Below are positions 1 to 11,820 of a stretch of 64,000 nt of DNA, in pieces. The notes below the pieces were generated by a model that did no database searches, was not told the origin of the DNA, and saw nothing but the letters and a program-made list of their open reading frames with translations. The position numbers and the translations under genes are program-made. The stretch comes from Astrothelium macrocarpum. Taxonomy: Eukaryota; Ascomycota; Dothideomycetes; Trypetheliales; Trypetheliaceae. The stretch lies in assembly GCA_021030915.1 (NCBI GenBank), contig JAGEMR010000042.1:154245-218244 (forward strand), read 5' to 3'. Position 1 is the first letter of the stretch, and every line of letters begins with the position of its first letter.

Positions 1-11
1 ACAGTCCATAG

Positions 12-1653
12 GCCGATATCTATGAGCGGGAGGGCGACGACCAAAAAGCCTACGAACTTCTCTTTCGAAAGGCAGATCTTGTCCTAGGCAAGCTACCCCA
101 CCATCCTCAAGCACACGAGCAGGAAGCCGCGTTGAAAGATGCTCGACGGATAGTCCTCAAGAATCTAGAAAGACTCGAAACCTTGAAACCCAAAATCAAC
201 AAGCGTTATGCCAGGTATGAAGAGGCGCTCAAAAAACGGCAAGAAAGACAGGCCGAGCTACCAAAGCCGCGCCTCGGTCAAGCCGATGGCTCCGGAGTCT
301 CAGAAGAGATGGGTCGATTAACGTTGGTACAAAAAGGTCCGAGTTCGTGGTTCGATGACACCCATCAACGATCACTCGATGCTGGTGCAAATCGCGATCT
401 TGCCGTAAGGATCGCAAAAAAGGAGATTCAACGGAGAGATGTAGCTCGTCGCTCCGTACGACAAGCCGGTGTATCTCCAGAGGAAGAGCAAGGTCGGAGG
501 ACGGGAGGACTTTGGTCACAATGGGAAGATGAGTTGGTCACCAAGACAACTCGATCAAATAGCGTAGACGACTTGAGTCAACAAATAATCGACACACGAC
601 GACGCATAGACGGCAGCCCACGACACACGAAAAGCTCAAGTAGTTTTGACGGCGCAATTTCACGACCCAATGCATACCGCTACCCTACTGTCCAACCACC
701 TACTGTTTTCGAGCTTCCCGGAGACGTCCCCGTCATCTCAGAGCTCCCCGCAGAACCCGTCCTTCCCAAATCTCCACCGCCAATCCCTCCTCCCCCAGCC
801 GAACTAAGCGCCGACGTCCCACCGCGACCACCCCCCAAACCCCCAACAGCACGACAACCACTCTCCATCGACACCCGCCCACCACCCATCCCCGCCAAGT
901 CCTTCGAATCCGACGAATCCTGCCCCGACTCACGCTCGACCTCCGCCACCACGGCAACAGCACCAGACCTCTCCCCCCCCAGCTACAGCTTCAAGCCCGC
1001 AGCCTATCTCGAAAACGGCACAGCGCTGCGGACGATCTTCCTGCCGCCCGAGCTGCGCCAGTCGTTCCTGACGCTCGCCGCGGCGAACACGGCGCGGAAC
1101 CTCGAGACGTGCGGCTTCCTGTGCGGCACGCTGATCTCGAACGCGCTGTTCGTGAGCAAGCTGGTGGTACCGGAGCAGGAGAGCACGAGCGACACGTGCG
1201 AGATGGTGAACGAGAGCGCGCTGTTCGACTACTGCGACCGCGAGGAGCTGATGGTGCTGGGCTGGATCCACACCCATCCGACGCAGACGTGCTTCATGAG
1301 CAGTCGTGACTTGCACACGCATGGCGCGTATCAGGTGATGATGCCGGAGAGTATTGCAATTGTGTGTGCGCCGAGTAAGGAGCCGAGGTGAGTTTTTTTT
1401 TTTTTTTTTTCGCTGGATTTGATTTACATGGATTTTTTCCTGCGACGGCGAATGAGGACTGACATTCTTTAGTTGGGGCGTGTTCAGGCTGACGGATCCG
1501 CCGGGATTGAAGACGGTGTTGAATTGTAAACAGACGGGCATCTTTCATCCGCATGCGGAGGAAAATATTTATACAGATGCGTTAAGGCCAGGACATGTTT
1601 TTGAAGCGAGGGGACTAGATTTTGAGATTGTGGACCTAAGGCCGGGCCATTAG
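12..1653 (+). CDS. AMSH/Sst2-type JAMM deubiquitinase (5' partial)
   Basis: K63-linked-ubiquitin-specific zinc metalloprotease of the STAM-binding (AMSH) family, acting at endosomes with ESCRT. The visible N-terminal part resembles the MIT/USP8-dimerisation helix region (EREGDDQKAYELLFRKADL). A long basic and then proline-rich linker follows (SPPPIPPPPAE, about 690-930). The C-terminal MPN+ domain has the zinc-binding signature HTHPTQTCFMSSRD and the AMSH-specific FHPH motif. An intron at 1388-1472 (GTGAGT, an 18-T tract, TTTAG) joins exon 2 in phase, giving the ending DLRPGH. The exon probably begins after an AG at 10-11, because a TAG interrupts the frame there, so the start codon lies outside the window. 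The coding strand is C-rich at 690-1010, GC-rich at 1020-1270 and G-rich afterwards. Confidence 0.9.
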
Positions 1654-2589
1654 GTTTTGTGATTATATATCTGTTTTGTGAAGAGAAGGCACGGATATGT
1701 GATGTTACTACTTTCATAAGATCACATTATGGAAGTGGTGAGTACTACGTATCTGCACTATATTACATTAAAAGATTGGGAAGACCATCGCTTAGTTATC
1801 TAATGGCATAATCAAAGGTCTTGCTTTGCAAGGCACACTGGAGAATACAGTGGCTCTCAGTACAATGAAAACTTAGAAAAAGGCTGTCATGCCTTGACAC
1901 CAATGGAATTGAATTATTCGCAGCTCGAGCCTGAGCAAAAGGCTATGCTTCGTGTTGTCTAATTGTTTTATCTTGTTTGCTCTTGCATCTTGGGTTGGTT
2001 GTCTAGTCTTGCGCGACCAATTTGCCATCCAGCAATAGCAAATTATCTTTCTAAGGGAGTTGAACTCGGTAGACGTTCTGTTCGATGGCGAGATAGATGC
2101 CGGGCTGGAGAGTCTCCCTCTACCTCTTAAGGAACAAGCATGCCAAAAAAATTGTGGGTACAAAGGATTGAGGCTGATGAGCCGGCTAACCATCTCTTGC
2201 GAAGATTCGGTCTCTTGGCTTTGGATTGTTTTGAAAACGGGCCTTGCATATCTTAAAGGCCATTCAATCGTTTTGTGCCTGTGGGGGATGACTCGCTCTC
2301 AACACACGGCACTGCGTCTATTGAAGATGCATTTTTATGGATTGATGAGTAGCTTGAGACACGAAAGCCACCATACGGAATATTTTCACAGTTGAATTGT
2401 CCTGCTATTCATGGGATAAAATTTATGAGGATATTATCAAGGACTAGAGCTGGGTTGCGCCAAATTGGCATCTGTATTAGCCCTTTTTGCAGAATATCTT
2501 GTTAAACCACAGAATGCAAACAAATACTGTAAAGTTATTGCAAGACCCAAAGCGAGTTTTGTACTCACCAAGTCTGTTATCGCGAAAGA
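1654..2589. other. Convergent intergenic region, no gene recognised
   Basis: About 0.94 kb lies between the 3' ends of the AMSH-like gene and APC1. It contains overlapping short open frames on both strands (for example 2060-2395 + and 1873-2193 -). None has a recognisable domain or a convincing intron pattern. Confidence 0.6.
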
Positions 2590-5500
2590 TCAGGGTTCCG
2601 GCTCAAGCTCCTTTACTCGTTGGGCAACTCTTGCCTTCAGTCCATCTATAACGCCCCGAGCCAACCATCTCAATCTACCTCCTTCTTCCAAAGCAACCTT
2701 CTCTGCCCACGTGAATAATATTCGTAACTGCATCAAATCATCACGATCCCATCCGTCAACACTCCTATTGAGTGCAAGCCTTGTATCTACTACCGTACTT
2801 TTCATCTCCAGATTTGTGTTGCTGTGCGTATCGAGTGGTAGAATTAACCTCCAATCGGTTCGATCGAATGCAATAGGCGAGAAGGTCGACGAAGAGAACA
2901 TCGGAAGATCAAAGATCCAATCCCACATTCCATTCGCGGTCCGGCTGCTCTGTGCATCGTTTAGTGCCAAGAGAGCGGTATGGAAGGTGCTGCCGTGGAC
3001 TTCGCTTGCAGGCCTGCGCCGCACAAAGACTGTCTGGTTCCTCTTGAAGCTAGCAACATGATCTACGTTTGCTGCGAAGTCGAGTGTGACTTGCCAATAG
3101 TCTGGGCTGTCTGTTTTGACCTGTGCAATTGTGTCAAGCTCGGGAAGCAAGACAGGAGCTTGAAGACGGCAGATGGCGCCCGAATGTTGGATGACCGTAA
3201 TGGGGATTGAGATGGCTCGATGAGTATCTACATCGCGTACGATAAAACAACGAGCCTCGGCTGCAAAGACCCAGAAATGGCGGAATGCCTGCAAGTGACC
3301 CTTATTATCGAGAACGCTTGTAGGGAAGAGGGGATAGAAAGCGCATATTAGCGACGCTGTGGCAAGTTTGGAGGTGCCGAATGTGTATCGTCCCGACCCT
3401 AAGAAAAGGGCACCGAGTGCCAAGTGAGCAGCAAGGTGCGATCCGTATGATGTGTCAGCATGAACGCGTCCATGGAGAAGTCGGAGACGGCGAAACACAA
3501 CGAGGTCGCCTCGACCTGCCATGACGGTTGCGGCTGCGAGCGCAAGAAGATCCTGGCAATTGCGGACGGTATTGCGAGTGAGACGTGCGTCATAGCGAAG
3601 AGCCGGGAGTTTACAGAGTCGGATAAATTGATCAAGGTAACCGATCAAAAAGTCTCGGACATCAGGGTTACCGCTGCCCGCATACTTGAGGCCAATACTC
3701 CAGAGCAATCCAGCAAGCGTATTAAAGAAGGGCATGTGATCACTTTTCAGCGAACTGATGGTGGAAAGATTAATCATCCCTTTGTACTCTGCAAGAACGT
3801 TCTGCTTGATCCACTGATCATTGGCCTTGATGTTGTCCCACAAAATGAGATGCTTGGCCAAGGTGCGCAATAGAAACAAGTCTGGCCGAACATAGTCGAA
3901 TTGAGCCAATGTATCGGGAATGTCAATTTTCTTTGCCAAAGCAGTATCTCCAGATCTCATAAATATGAGGCCAATGGCGATTGTGGCTCCCGCCGTAGCC
4001 TGGTCCATAATGTGAATCGCATCCACGGGTTTGGTCCCAACAGCAACCTCAAGGAGTCGCTCAATAAGACCCATGTTGTGCAGGCCTCCGAGATTTTTAC
4101 CTTGAGCCAGATTTATTAATCCCAGGGCAAAGCCAGCAGCGAGTCGATAACTTTCATCACGAAGAACATCCGGAGAGCCTGACGAAGGGTCCTCAAACTC
4201 AAGGTGTCGGATTTCTGACAACATGACTTCGCTCATTCGTCGATGCTGAGTATCGTAGTAGAGCAATCCAATTCCCATCAGACCGGCTGTTTGTGTCATT
4301 GGTGATACATTCAGCTCGGCTGCTCCTTCAGGAAGCATCCTTGTCACGTGTACAGAAAGCAAGCGAGTTACAAGCTGGTCCATTGTACCCAAGAAAGACG
4401 CCGAAAGTCCCAACAGGAGTCCGATCGAGGTCATGGTGTGTTTCGGTGTCAAATACTTAAATGCCAACCACTTCGCCATATGCCTCAGATGACCGTTGAG
4501 TCCGAGTGCGAGTAGGAGACCTGCATGTCGATTTGTAAGTTCATTGGGCTTATTGAATACGATCCAAGAAGTGTCGATTCCTTCTGCTTCTATAGCAATG
4601 CTCAATCCTCTTGCAACACCAGCATGGAAAAACGCCCAGCTCAGTTTTTCCTCCGTTAGGCTTGATCTGTCTGCGCTCACAGTATTGTTCAATGGCTTCA
4701 TGACACAAATGGTAGAAAATCCGGACAAGTGGAATTTTTCAGTAAGCATCGGGTGTGTTCCGTCAAAATGGATCAGTGCGGAGCCCGGATAAAGAGCAAT
4801 AGTACGAACTATAACCCATTGCATAACTTCTTTTTGGGCCTCCAGGTATTCCGCTTCAGACCATTGAGGATTTGGTCGACATTCGGCGACAGGAGGTCTT
4901 AGAGGCTCGAGAATGTCGTTTGCTTCTGCATATCGCTTGTCTTCGTTGAATATGAGTCTGCTAATAGCATAGATTTCTTTCAATGGCGAAAGATGATGTT
5001 CAGAATGGTGAGCAAATCTGCAGATAGTATGCATATCTGAAGTGGCAATCATGGAGTTGTCCTGGGAATCATTAGTCAAAAGAACAACGTCCAAGTCTAC
5101 TTATTCACTCACAGATATAGTTATAGGATCTGCCTGTCGATTCCAATTTTCAGTCGCCAGTGAGTGAAGGTCTTCTCGACCCACCAATTGTAGCAATTCC
5201 TTATTCCAGCCAGTAGGCGGACTTGCTTGGCAAGCAACAATTTGCTCTCTGAGAGGCGCAGCAACGCCAATTGGAAGTGTTTCCAACATTTTTAGGTCGA
5301 TTCCATACTTTGCCATTCTTTCAACGTGGATAAAACTTGGTACATTTTCCAGCTTCTCATCGGCCAAATAGTTAATAATTGCGAGAGAACGAGGGGTGAT
5401 GGACCTTGTCGTAGCGGAAGCTGGCGGTGAAGACACCGTTTCAACGTTTGAGTTTTGGGCACGATCTCTTAGTTCATCCAATGTAGGGAATAATCCTACG

Positions 5501-8500
5501 AATCTCCCCGCAAGCTTGTGCTCAATCCACTGTAAAAGGGATGGAGGTGAACTATGTGCTGGATCTGGAGTATGGAGAAGTCTCGCTACAAATACAAAAG
5601 TTAGTGTCATTACTCGAATTACTGATAACGAAGTGACAGGGCACTTGGGCTAAAGAAGTTTTCACCTCACAAACATTTGACAAGTAGAGAATAGCTCACT
5701 TACTGTCATCAAATTTCCATTCGGCAGTTTTCAAGCCTTCAAGATCGTAATAATTGCCAGTGAGCCAATCCCAAAATTGCCAGTTTAGCCAATGCCCAAT
5801 TTGAGCAATAATTGCAGCGAGGAGCCTCGTCTCTCGGCTACAACTTACCTTCATTAGGACATTCAGCTTGAATTCTTCTCTCAGCAAATGCAGACTCTCA
5901 AGGACAATGCTGTTGATTATATTTCGTCTCAACTCGCTTTCCTTTGATTGAGCAGTCCAGCCCATTCTCATTGCTGCATCCTTTGCCCACTTGTCTTCGG
6001 ACGTGAATTTTCGAGCCAGATCTACAGCGTCTGCAAGAAAAGAATTCTGTTTGACTGTGGCTGAAACAGCAGCTCTTGTTGACTTGGCGGGACTTTGAAG
6101 AGAAACTGGATGATATCTGGCTTGGTCAATTGCCCATCCCCAGGCTGTTTCGTTCCAAGTTCCGACCTTGCTGTATTGAAACTCAGAATCCATCATCATA
6201 GTCCACGGGTCGTCTTTTTTCCCAGAAGGCTGCGGAGGTCCTCGTTTGTGTCCACTTGGAGTTCCCGTACTTCGTGTTTGTGAAGTGACTTGTAGTGGTT
6301 TCCGTCGAAATTCAATGCCACCAATGAACATGCTGAATAACGTGATACATGTTGCCATTGACTCCAAGTCCGTTGTGTGTTCCTCCCTTTGCATCAACCA
6401 TCTATGAGCAGCACACCAGAATAGTCCGATATTCTCAGCTTCTTTGAAAGGCAAAACATGTCGACATGTTTCCAAAACCTTGTTCCAGATCTCATTGGAG
6501 GGTCGAAGCACAATTTGTAATCTGTGCAAGCTTTGGCTCGCTTCTACGAAGTCTATGAAGCCACCAAAATGAGCATGCCGCAAAGACGTAATCTTTTCAG
6601 GTTTAATTGTCCGCTTTAAACCGGCTTCGCGGCGTGCGGACGATTGATCGGGTACAAGAGTGAACGGGTTGAACAATTTTAGGGTATCGACAGAGAGAGA
6701 CATTGGGTGTTCAAACGAGTGGCAGTCATGCAGATGAATATTGTTGTCCCATTGATCTCCTTCCAGGGTTAGGATGTTTGTAGAGGAGAGAGTTCGGAGA
6801 AGAGCAATGTCGTGCAAGCCTTTCAAGTGTTGAAGTCCTTCAAAATGAGGCACCACTACATAACGCTCCTCTTCGTTTTTTCGCTTGCTTGAAGATTTGT
6901 CTGAAAAAATAGCCTGGAGAGCCGTTCGCTTCAGATTGAGACCAACAATGACCAACTCCTGAGTGTCTCTGTCGAGTATGTACACATTTACTCCATAGTC
7001 CTCTTTTGCGTCCATAGATCTCGACTTGGGAACTTGGACGGTGAAGACGTGGACATTACAATGATTACGTTGTTCTGTATGGAAAGTTTGGCTGTGGCTC
7101 GGACCTTCTTCAGTAACTGAGACTGTCTGGATTTTGAAAAAAGCGACTTCTTTCGGTAATGAATCGAGCGGTTCTTGAAACTCCAACGAACCAAAATCAG
7201 TGGTGAGGAAGTCCTGGGATGGCAATTTTGGCTGGTTGCTTTGGGCCAGATCATCGTCCAAGAAGCTGAGCCGCGACGTACTGCCAGGAGTAGAGGCCCG
7301 GCTTCTAATCGAGCTCAGGCCACCAAAGCTTTTACGTTCGTTTTGCCCGCCCATTGATTGTCCCCTTCGTCCTGCCGGACCTGCGGTCGTAGCAGGTTGA
7401 GCATGACCTCTGGCAACATCTGTAAAGTTTGACCTCTCGGGACCAGTCGAGAGATCGGCTCTGGATATAAATGAGCTTATGCGTCTTGATTCACGCTTTG
7501 GATTTCTTAGGCCCTGGAAGTCTGGGTCGACCTGACTGACAAAAGCATCCTCTGCATTCTGACTGGATTGCAATACTGGGATGGCTTCACCTGTTGTTGT
7601 ACGTTGGGACGCAGTGGCTGGCTCAGCGAGCCGATGATCCCCACCAAAACTCTCCCTAAGATTGTCACGAGCTCTAACCGCGGGGGTAGTGGTTCCCGTC
7701 CCAGCACCCGGATTGAATGAACTTCGCCGTCTTGAGGTTGACTCGGATAGTGATGAAGTAGACGGTCGTTTTATGGCTGAGAGGGGTTTTGAATCAACGT
7801 ACAATGCATGCCAGATCGTGTACACACCAGATTCTCTGTTAAGCGTGACGACGATGACGAGAGGATCGACCTTGGGATCAAGACCATTGGATAGCTCGTT
7901 CAATGGGGATATGAAAATAATTTCTTCAGTAGGATCCAAGGCTTCGTATGGAGATTTATTCCCCCTGCGACCCGAACGCGAGAGAGTAGAACTGGATAGC
8001 GATCCTTCAGAGACAACGATACCAACCTCGGACAAGGGATTTGTCAACGTAAATAATCGAGGCAGATCATCCTTTTTGGTGGCTACTGAACTGGGTGCAC
8101 GCGCACCAAATTGAAACATTAGGGTCTGGGAAGGCTGAGATTGGGACAAGATCGGACTTGTCTGGCTAGGGAAAAGCTGCGACGAAAGAAAAGAGTTTGG
8201 AGGTACTGGCGGTAGAGCAGAAGGGACGTTGGAATTGTTCTTGGAATATAGCTCTCTCTGCAAAACCAGGCCCCATGGTGCAGGCAATACCTTATCTACC
8301 TTGAATGGAAGATGTACAACATGACTCGTTCCAGAGAGAAAGAAAACATGTGCTTGTGATTTCAAGAAGACAACAAAAGCTCGAGACTGGCTCGATTGAG
8401 CTGGTCCAGCAGGGCGAACTCCACTGAACTCGTCCGGCCACCACGCTGCACGGCTGCTGGTAAAGCTCTTCCTTGGTGCATTGATTCCCTTTTCAGGAGA

Positions 8501-8845
8501 CTTTGTGGATGTATTTTGGTCGACGGGTTGAGCTATTGAACCTTGGAAGTCGGGATTTGATTCATACACTGGCGTAGGAATTTCTTCCGACTTGAACCAG
8601 GTGAGAAGTACATGATGAATCTTTTCGTCCTCGACTTCAAATCGGAAAACTTTTTGAATGACGCTGCCTCGAGACCAGACTGTACAGAAGTCGGTTGTTA
8701 CGACTTCATCAATGTTATGCTCATCATCTTCGTAAAGCTGCCATTTGTAGTCATTTGGTGATGGGTCTTCAGACAAGATGCCCTCTGCAATCAGGAAAGA
8801 AAGAGCCGATGGAGAGTGAATCCCCAGTGAAATGATGTTGGCCAT
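2590..8845 (-). CDS. apc1: Anaphase-promoting complex subunit 1 (APC1/BimE)
   Basis: Largest scaffold subunit of the APC/C ubiquitin ligase, nuclear, required for mitotic exit. Three exons are read on the minus strand: 8845-5704, 5585-5113 and 5061-2590. The introns are 118 nt (GTAAGT to TTTGTAG) and 51 nt (GTGAGT to CCCAG). The joined frame is exactly 2028 codons plus stop, the usual size for fungal APC1. The N-terminus (MANIISLGIHSPSALSFLIA) is the family's typical start and leads into a WD40-like region with a long Ser/Arg-rich disordered insertion around 7260-7800. The last exon carries Rpn1/Rpn2-like PC repeats, for example RHAGLLLALGLNGHLR at roughly residue 1380 and SIGLLLGLSASFLGTMD. 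No break was seen. It is divergently transcribed from the Nup37-like gene. Confidence 0.95.
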
Positions 8846-9180
8846 GAAGTAGCCATGCAGCGTATTTGTGAGTTTGGCATCACTACAGAAGCTGCTTGTA
8901 GAGATTCACGTTGAAAAGTCGATGAGGGTGGCATTTGTCAAGGTCTACCTTAGGATGTAAAGGTGAGTGACAAAAAACATCAGTCGCGTCGCGTGTCCGA
9001 GCCCTTCCCTCCCTCACCAGCACTCAGCTTTGTGACGTTCATTGCCTTGGGCTGCTTTTCAACTTTGCATTTCCAATGCTTCCGAAGTAATATCGATCTC
9101 TACAGAAGCTTTATAAAATACCAGGATTGCAAAGGTAGCCAACAGCTGTGTGGGTCCTCTAAATTCATCCATCCGCAATC
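8846..9180. promoter_or_regulatory. Divergent promoter region, APC1 / Nup37-like
   Basis: A 335-bp region between two divergent start codons. It must hold the promoters of both genes. I see no specific factor site that I can defend. Confidence 0.5.
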
Positions 9181-11177
9181 ATGACATCCAACCTCAAATC
9201 TCGAATATCCAAAAAACAGGCTAAGCTCCATACAAGGTCTGTAAGCTGTGGCTTGTCAATGCCGTCACAGGTATTAGGCATAATACTGACTACTTGAGTA
9301 ACAGCTATGAGCTTCCCCACCGTCTAAATTGTGCAAAAGTGTACCCAGTCTCTTCCCCCAATGGTTCTCAGATCATCTTGTACGGTTACGAAACGGGTCT
9401 TCGGATACTTTGGAGAGGAGGCAAGGCACTCAAAAAGACGCTCAAGTCAAGCTCGCAACAAAAGGCACCGTCGCCTCCAAAAACCAATGGTGCATCTCCG
9501 GACATAATTATCATCGATTCAGACGATGAAGCACCTCGAACACCCATAAAGCAGAAACCTCAAGTCAAGCCAGCAGAGTTCGAGCAGGAGGGAGAAGAAC
9601 AAGATCCCTTGCATCCATGTCCATCCATTGCACAGTCCTATGATGTCCGCTTTGGTACAGAGGTCCTCGAGATCGCCTTACCACCCGTCCCTTCCTGCAC
9701 ACCATCCCAACTCCCCGAACATCTACCACAATACTTTTCGAAAACGCTTTTAGTTGCAGCCACGTGTGCCGATTCTTCGGTGCGGCTTGTGTCTGTCCCA
9801 TTAGTACCTCCATCTCATCCTGCCAAATCTCAGCAGTACATTGGCGAGCAAGTTCTTTCTATAGTAGGGCCCCTACATCATCAAGAGAATGTTAATTGCA
9901 TTGCATTAACATGGACCAAACATAATCCCCAGATTGATGAGCTGGAAGAAAATGAAGACGAGTATAATGGAGCACCACTTCGAAGACAAGAAACACGATC
10001 CTCGGGATGGCAAATCCTTGTTGCGTCACATTCTGTGCAGTTCTTTGGTAAACTTCTAATCCACCGTTTCCCTATAGCCCTGGAGGGGAACGACGAGGTG
10101 CTCACGGGTGATCCTGTACATGTCTTTCGAGACCAGTCACTCAAATGCCCACTCTCCTCTCTATCCTTTTCAGCCTCGCATATTCATTCCGATGTGCCAC
10201 TGCTACTTCTCACACTCGACCAAAAGGACTCTGTCAAACTCTACAACCCTTTCATCTCCCCATCTGCGGTTTTACGACCAGGCTCTCGGCGAACGGCGGA
10301 CGATCAACCACTGGGTGCATGGTTGACCTCATTCGCTCCAGATTTTGCACAAGCAAGAACGTCCCACTCGAGTCCTGACATAGCCCGTAGGAAGCGCATC
10401 ATTGACACTCAATGGGTGCTAAACTCTAGTGCTATCTTCGCACTATTTTCAGATGGCGAATGGGGAATATGGAGCGTAGGGGAATTCTCCTCAGATCTAC
10501 GTCCTCCGATCACTGGTGGTGCTATTGCGCAATTCACTGTTCTTGGCTCTCTTCCTTCATCGGAAGATTCGGAAGGTCAAAGTGGTGCCAAGGCAAAAGG
10601 ATTTACCCCAGCTACACCGAATACGAGGAAGACTCGGGCGGCGGATTTTTTGAGCGGTTCATCAGGAAAAGCTCATTTCAAACGGGGCGGCATTCGCGTC
10701 ATTTCCTTGAGCACGTCTGAGGAATCAGATGAAAGGGTCATTGTATGGTATGATAACCATGTCTATGCAATCCCCAGTTTCAAGAGCTACTGGCAACGTC
10801 ATGTACCAAACCAGCATGTAACGACACCCGTCATTGGTGCAAGCCTGCCAAAGGCTGAGGATCTCAAGCTACAAGGCGAGCGTTGCAATGGTGTTGAACA
10901 TCTACCTGGTCCAGGTATTCCTCCAACCGGACTGCCAGAATTACTAATTGTAGGCGAGCATCGTTTGACGTTCGTTACCAAAGAGCCAGTCATATCACAG
11001 CCGACCCCAAGTAGTGCCTTAGCTCTGATGACTCAAGATGTTGAGATGGATGATGTAGATCAAGCACTTCTGGCAAGGGAAGAATTGGATCTTCGCGGTG
11101 TTGATAGAATGTTAGATAGCATGGGAGGCAACGCAACAGAACAAAGAGCACCAAGGCGTGTTGGATTTGCCCACTGA
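9181..11177 (+). CDS. WD40-like nucleoporin, probable Nup37
   Basis: Likely beta-propeller subunit of the Nup107-160 (Y) complex of the nuclear pore. The first exon at 9181-9236 encodes MTSNLKSRISKKQAKLHT. An intron at 9237-9304 (GTCTGT donor, AACAG acceptor) joins in phase to SYELPHRL, followed by YPVSSPNGSQIILYGYETG and LRILWRGG, a pattern I associate with filamentous-fungal Nup37. The protein is 646 aa, much longer than yeast-type Nup37. It has an acidic stretch DIIIIDSDDEAP near residue 90 and a C-terminal tail ending RAPRRVGFAH. The propeller blades are degenerate, so the name rests on the N-terminal motif and overall architecture. The alternative is another WD40-like scaffold protein. 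The start was chosen because the upstream mini-exon gives an uninterrupted basic N-terminus. Confidence 0.6.
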
Positions 11178-11820
11178 GCTGGGTGCTTCTGCGAGTTGAT
11201 TGACTCACGACAAGTCTAACATTGAGCAAATTACATGATACCCACCCAGTCGAATTAATTCCAATTTCACCCTTTCTTTATCTCTTGTCATCATTTTCCT
11301 CATCAACCATTCGTATTACCGTCACATCAAAACCCCTTCTTCGCAAGGCCAAGGTGGAGTACAAAGCGAGATCCTTCTTTGAAGCTCAGTATACCTTGCG
11401 AAAGATCAACATCATTCCATACCTGCACGTGTTCAACTCTCATTTTTGAGGCAAAGGTTTCGGCTGAACGCCTCGAGGGCTCTGATTGTGTCGAGGGCGG
11501 CGTAAGCCAACCGGGAGAGGGTGTGAGTGAGAGCAACTGCCAGGTTCCCAGGGCCAGCGGCGTGATTCTCGTTTGTGCGGGCTTTGCGCAGTGGCTGGTC
11601 TAGGGCTTAATGAGACTGGATTGCTACGGCATGAACGTCTCATAGGGCAGTCGCTACATTTCTTGAGTAATTTGAAATTCCATTTCTCAGGGATTAGCGT
11701 GAGAATCGCATGAACATTTGTATCATCAGTACAAACCCTGCCCACTCCAAAGAATGCTCGAGCAATGCTTGTCCTAAACACCAAAATGCCAATGAATGAT
11801 TCCTAACTCCCCTTCCTACC
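11178..11820. other. Convergent intergenic region
   Basis: A 643-bp region between two convergent genes. Short open frames on both strands lack domains. Nothing is supported beyond 3' UTRs. Confidence 0.5.

Noticed and set aside
930..1541. 203-codon minus-strand frame opposite the AMSH-like gene
   Set aside because: It overlaps a clearly conserved JAMM domain on the other strand. The Arg/Ala-rich translation is typical of a mirror frame in GC-rich coding DNA.
9237..9304. Nup37-like gene starting inside the main exon without the upstream mini-exon
   Set aside because: The upstream 18-codon exon joins in phase and supplies the basic N-terminus and the Ser before YELPHRL that fit the family. 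The in-exon frame has no ATG near the conserved start.
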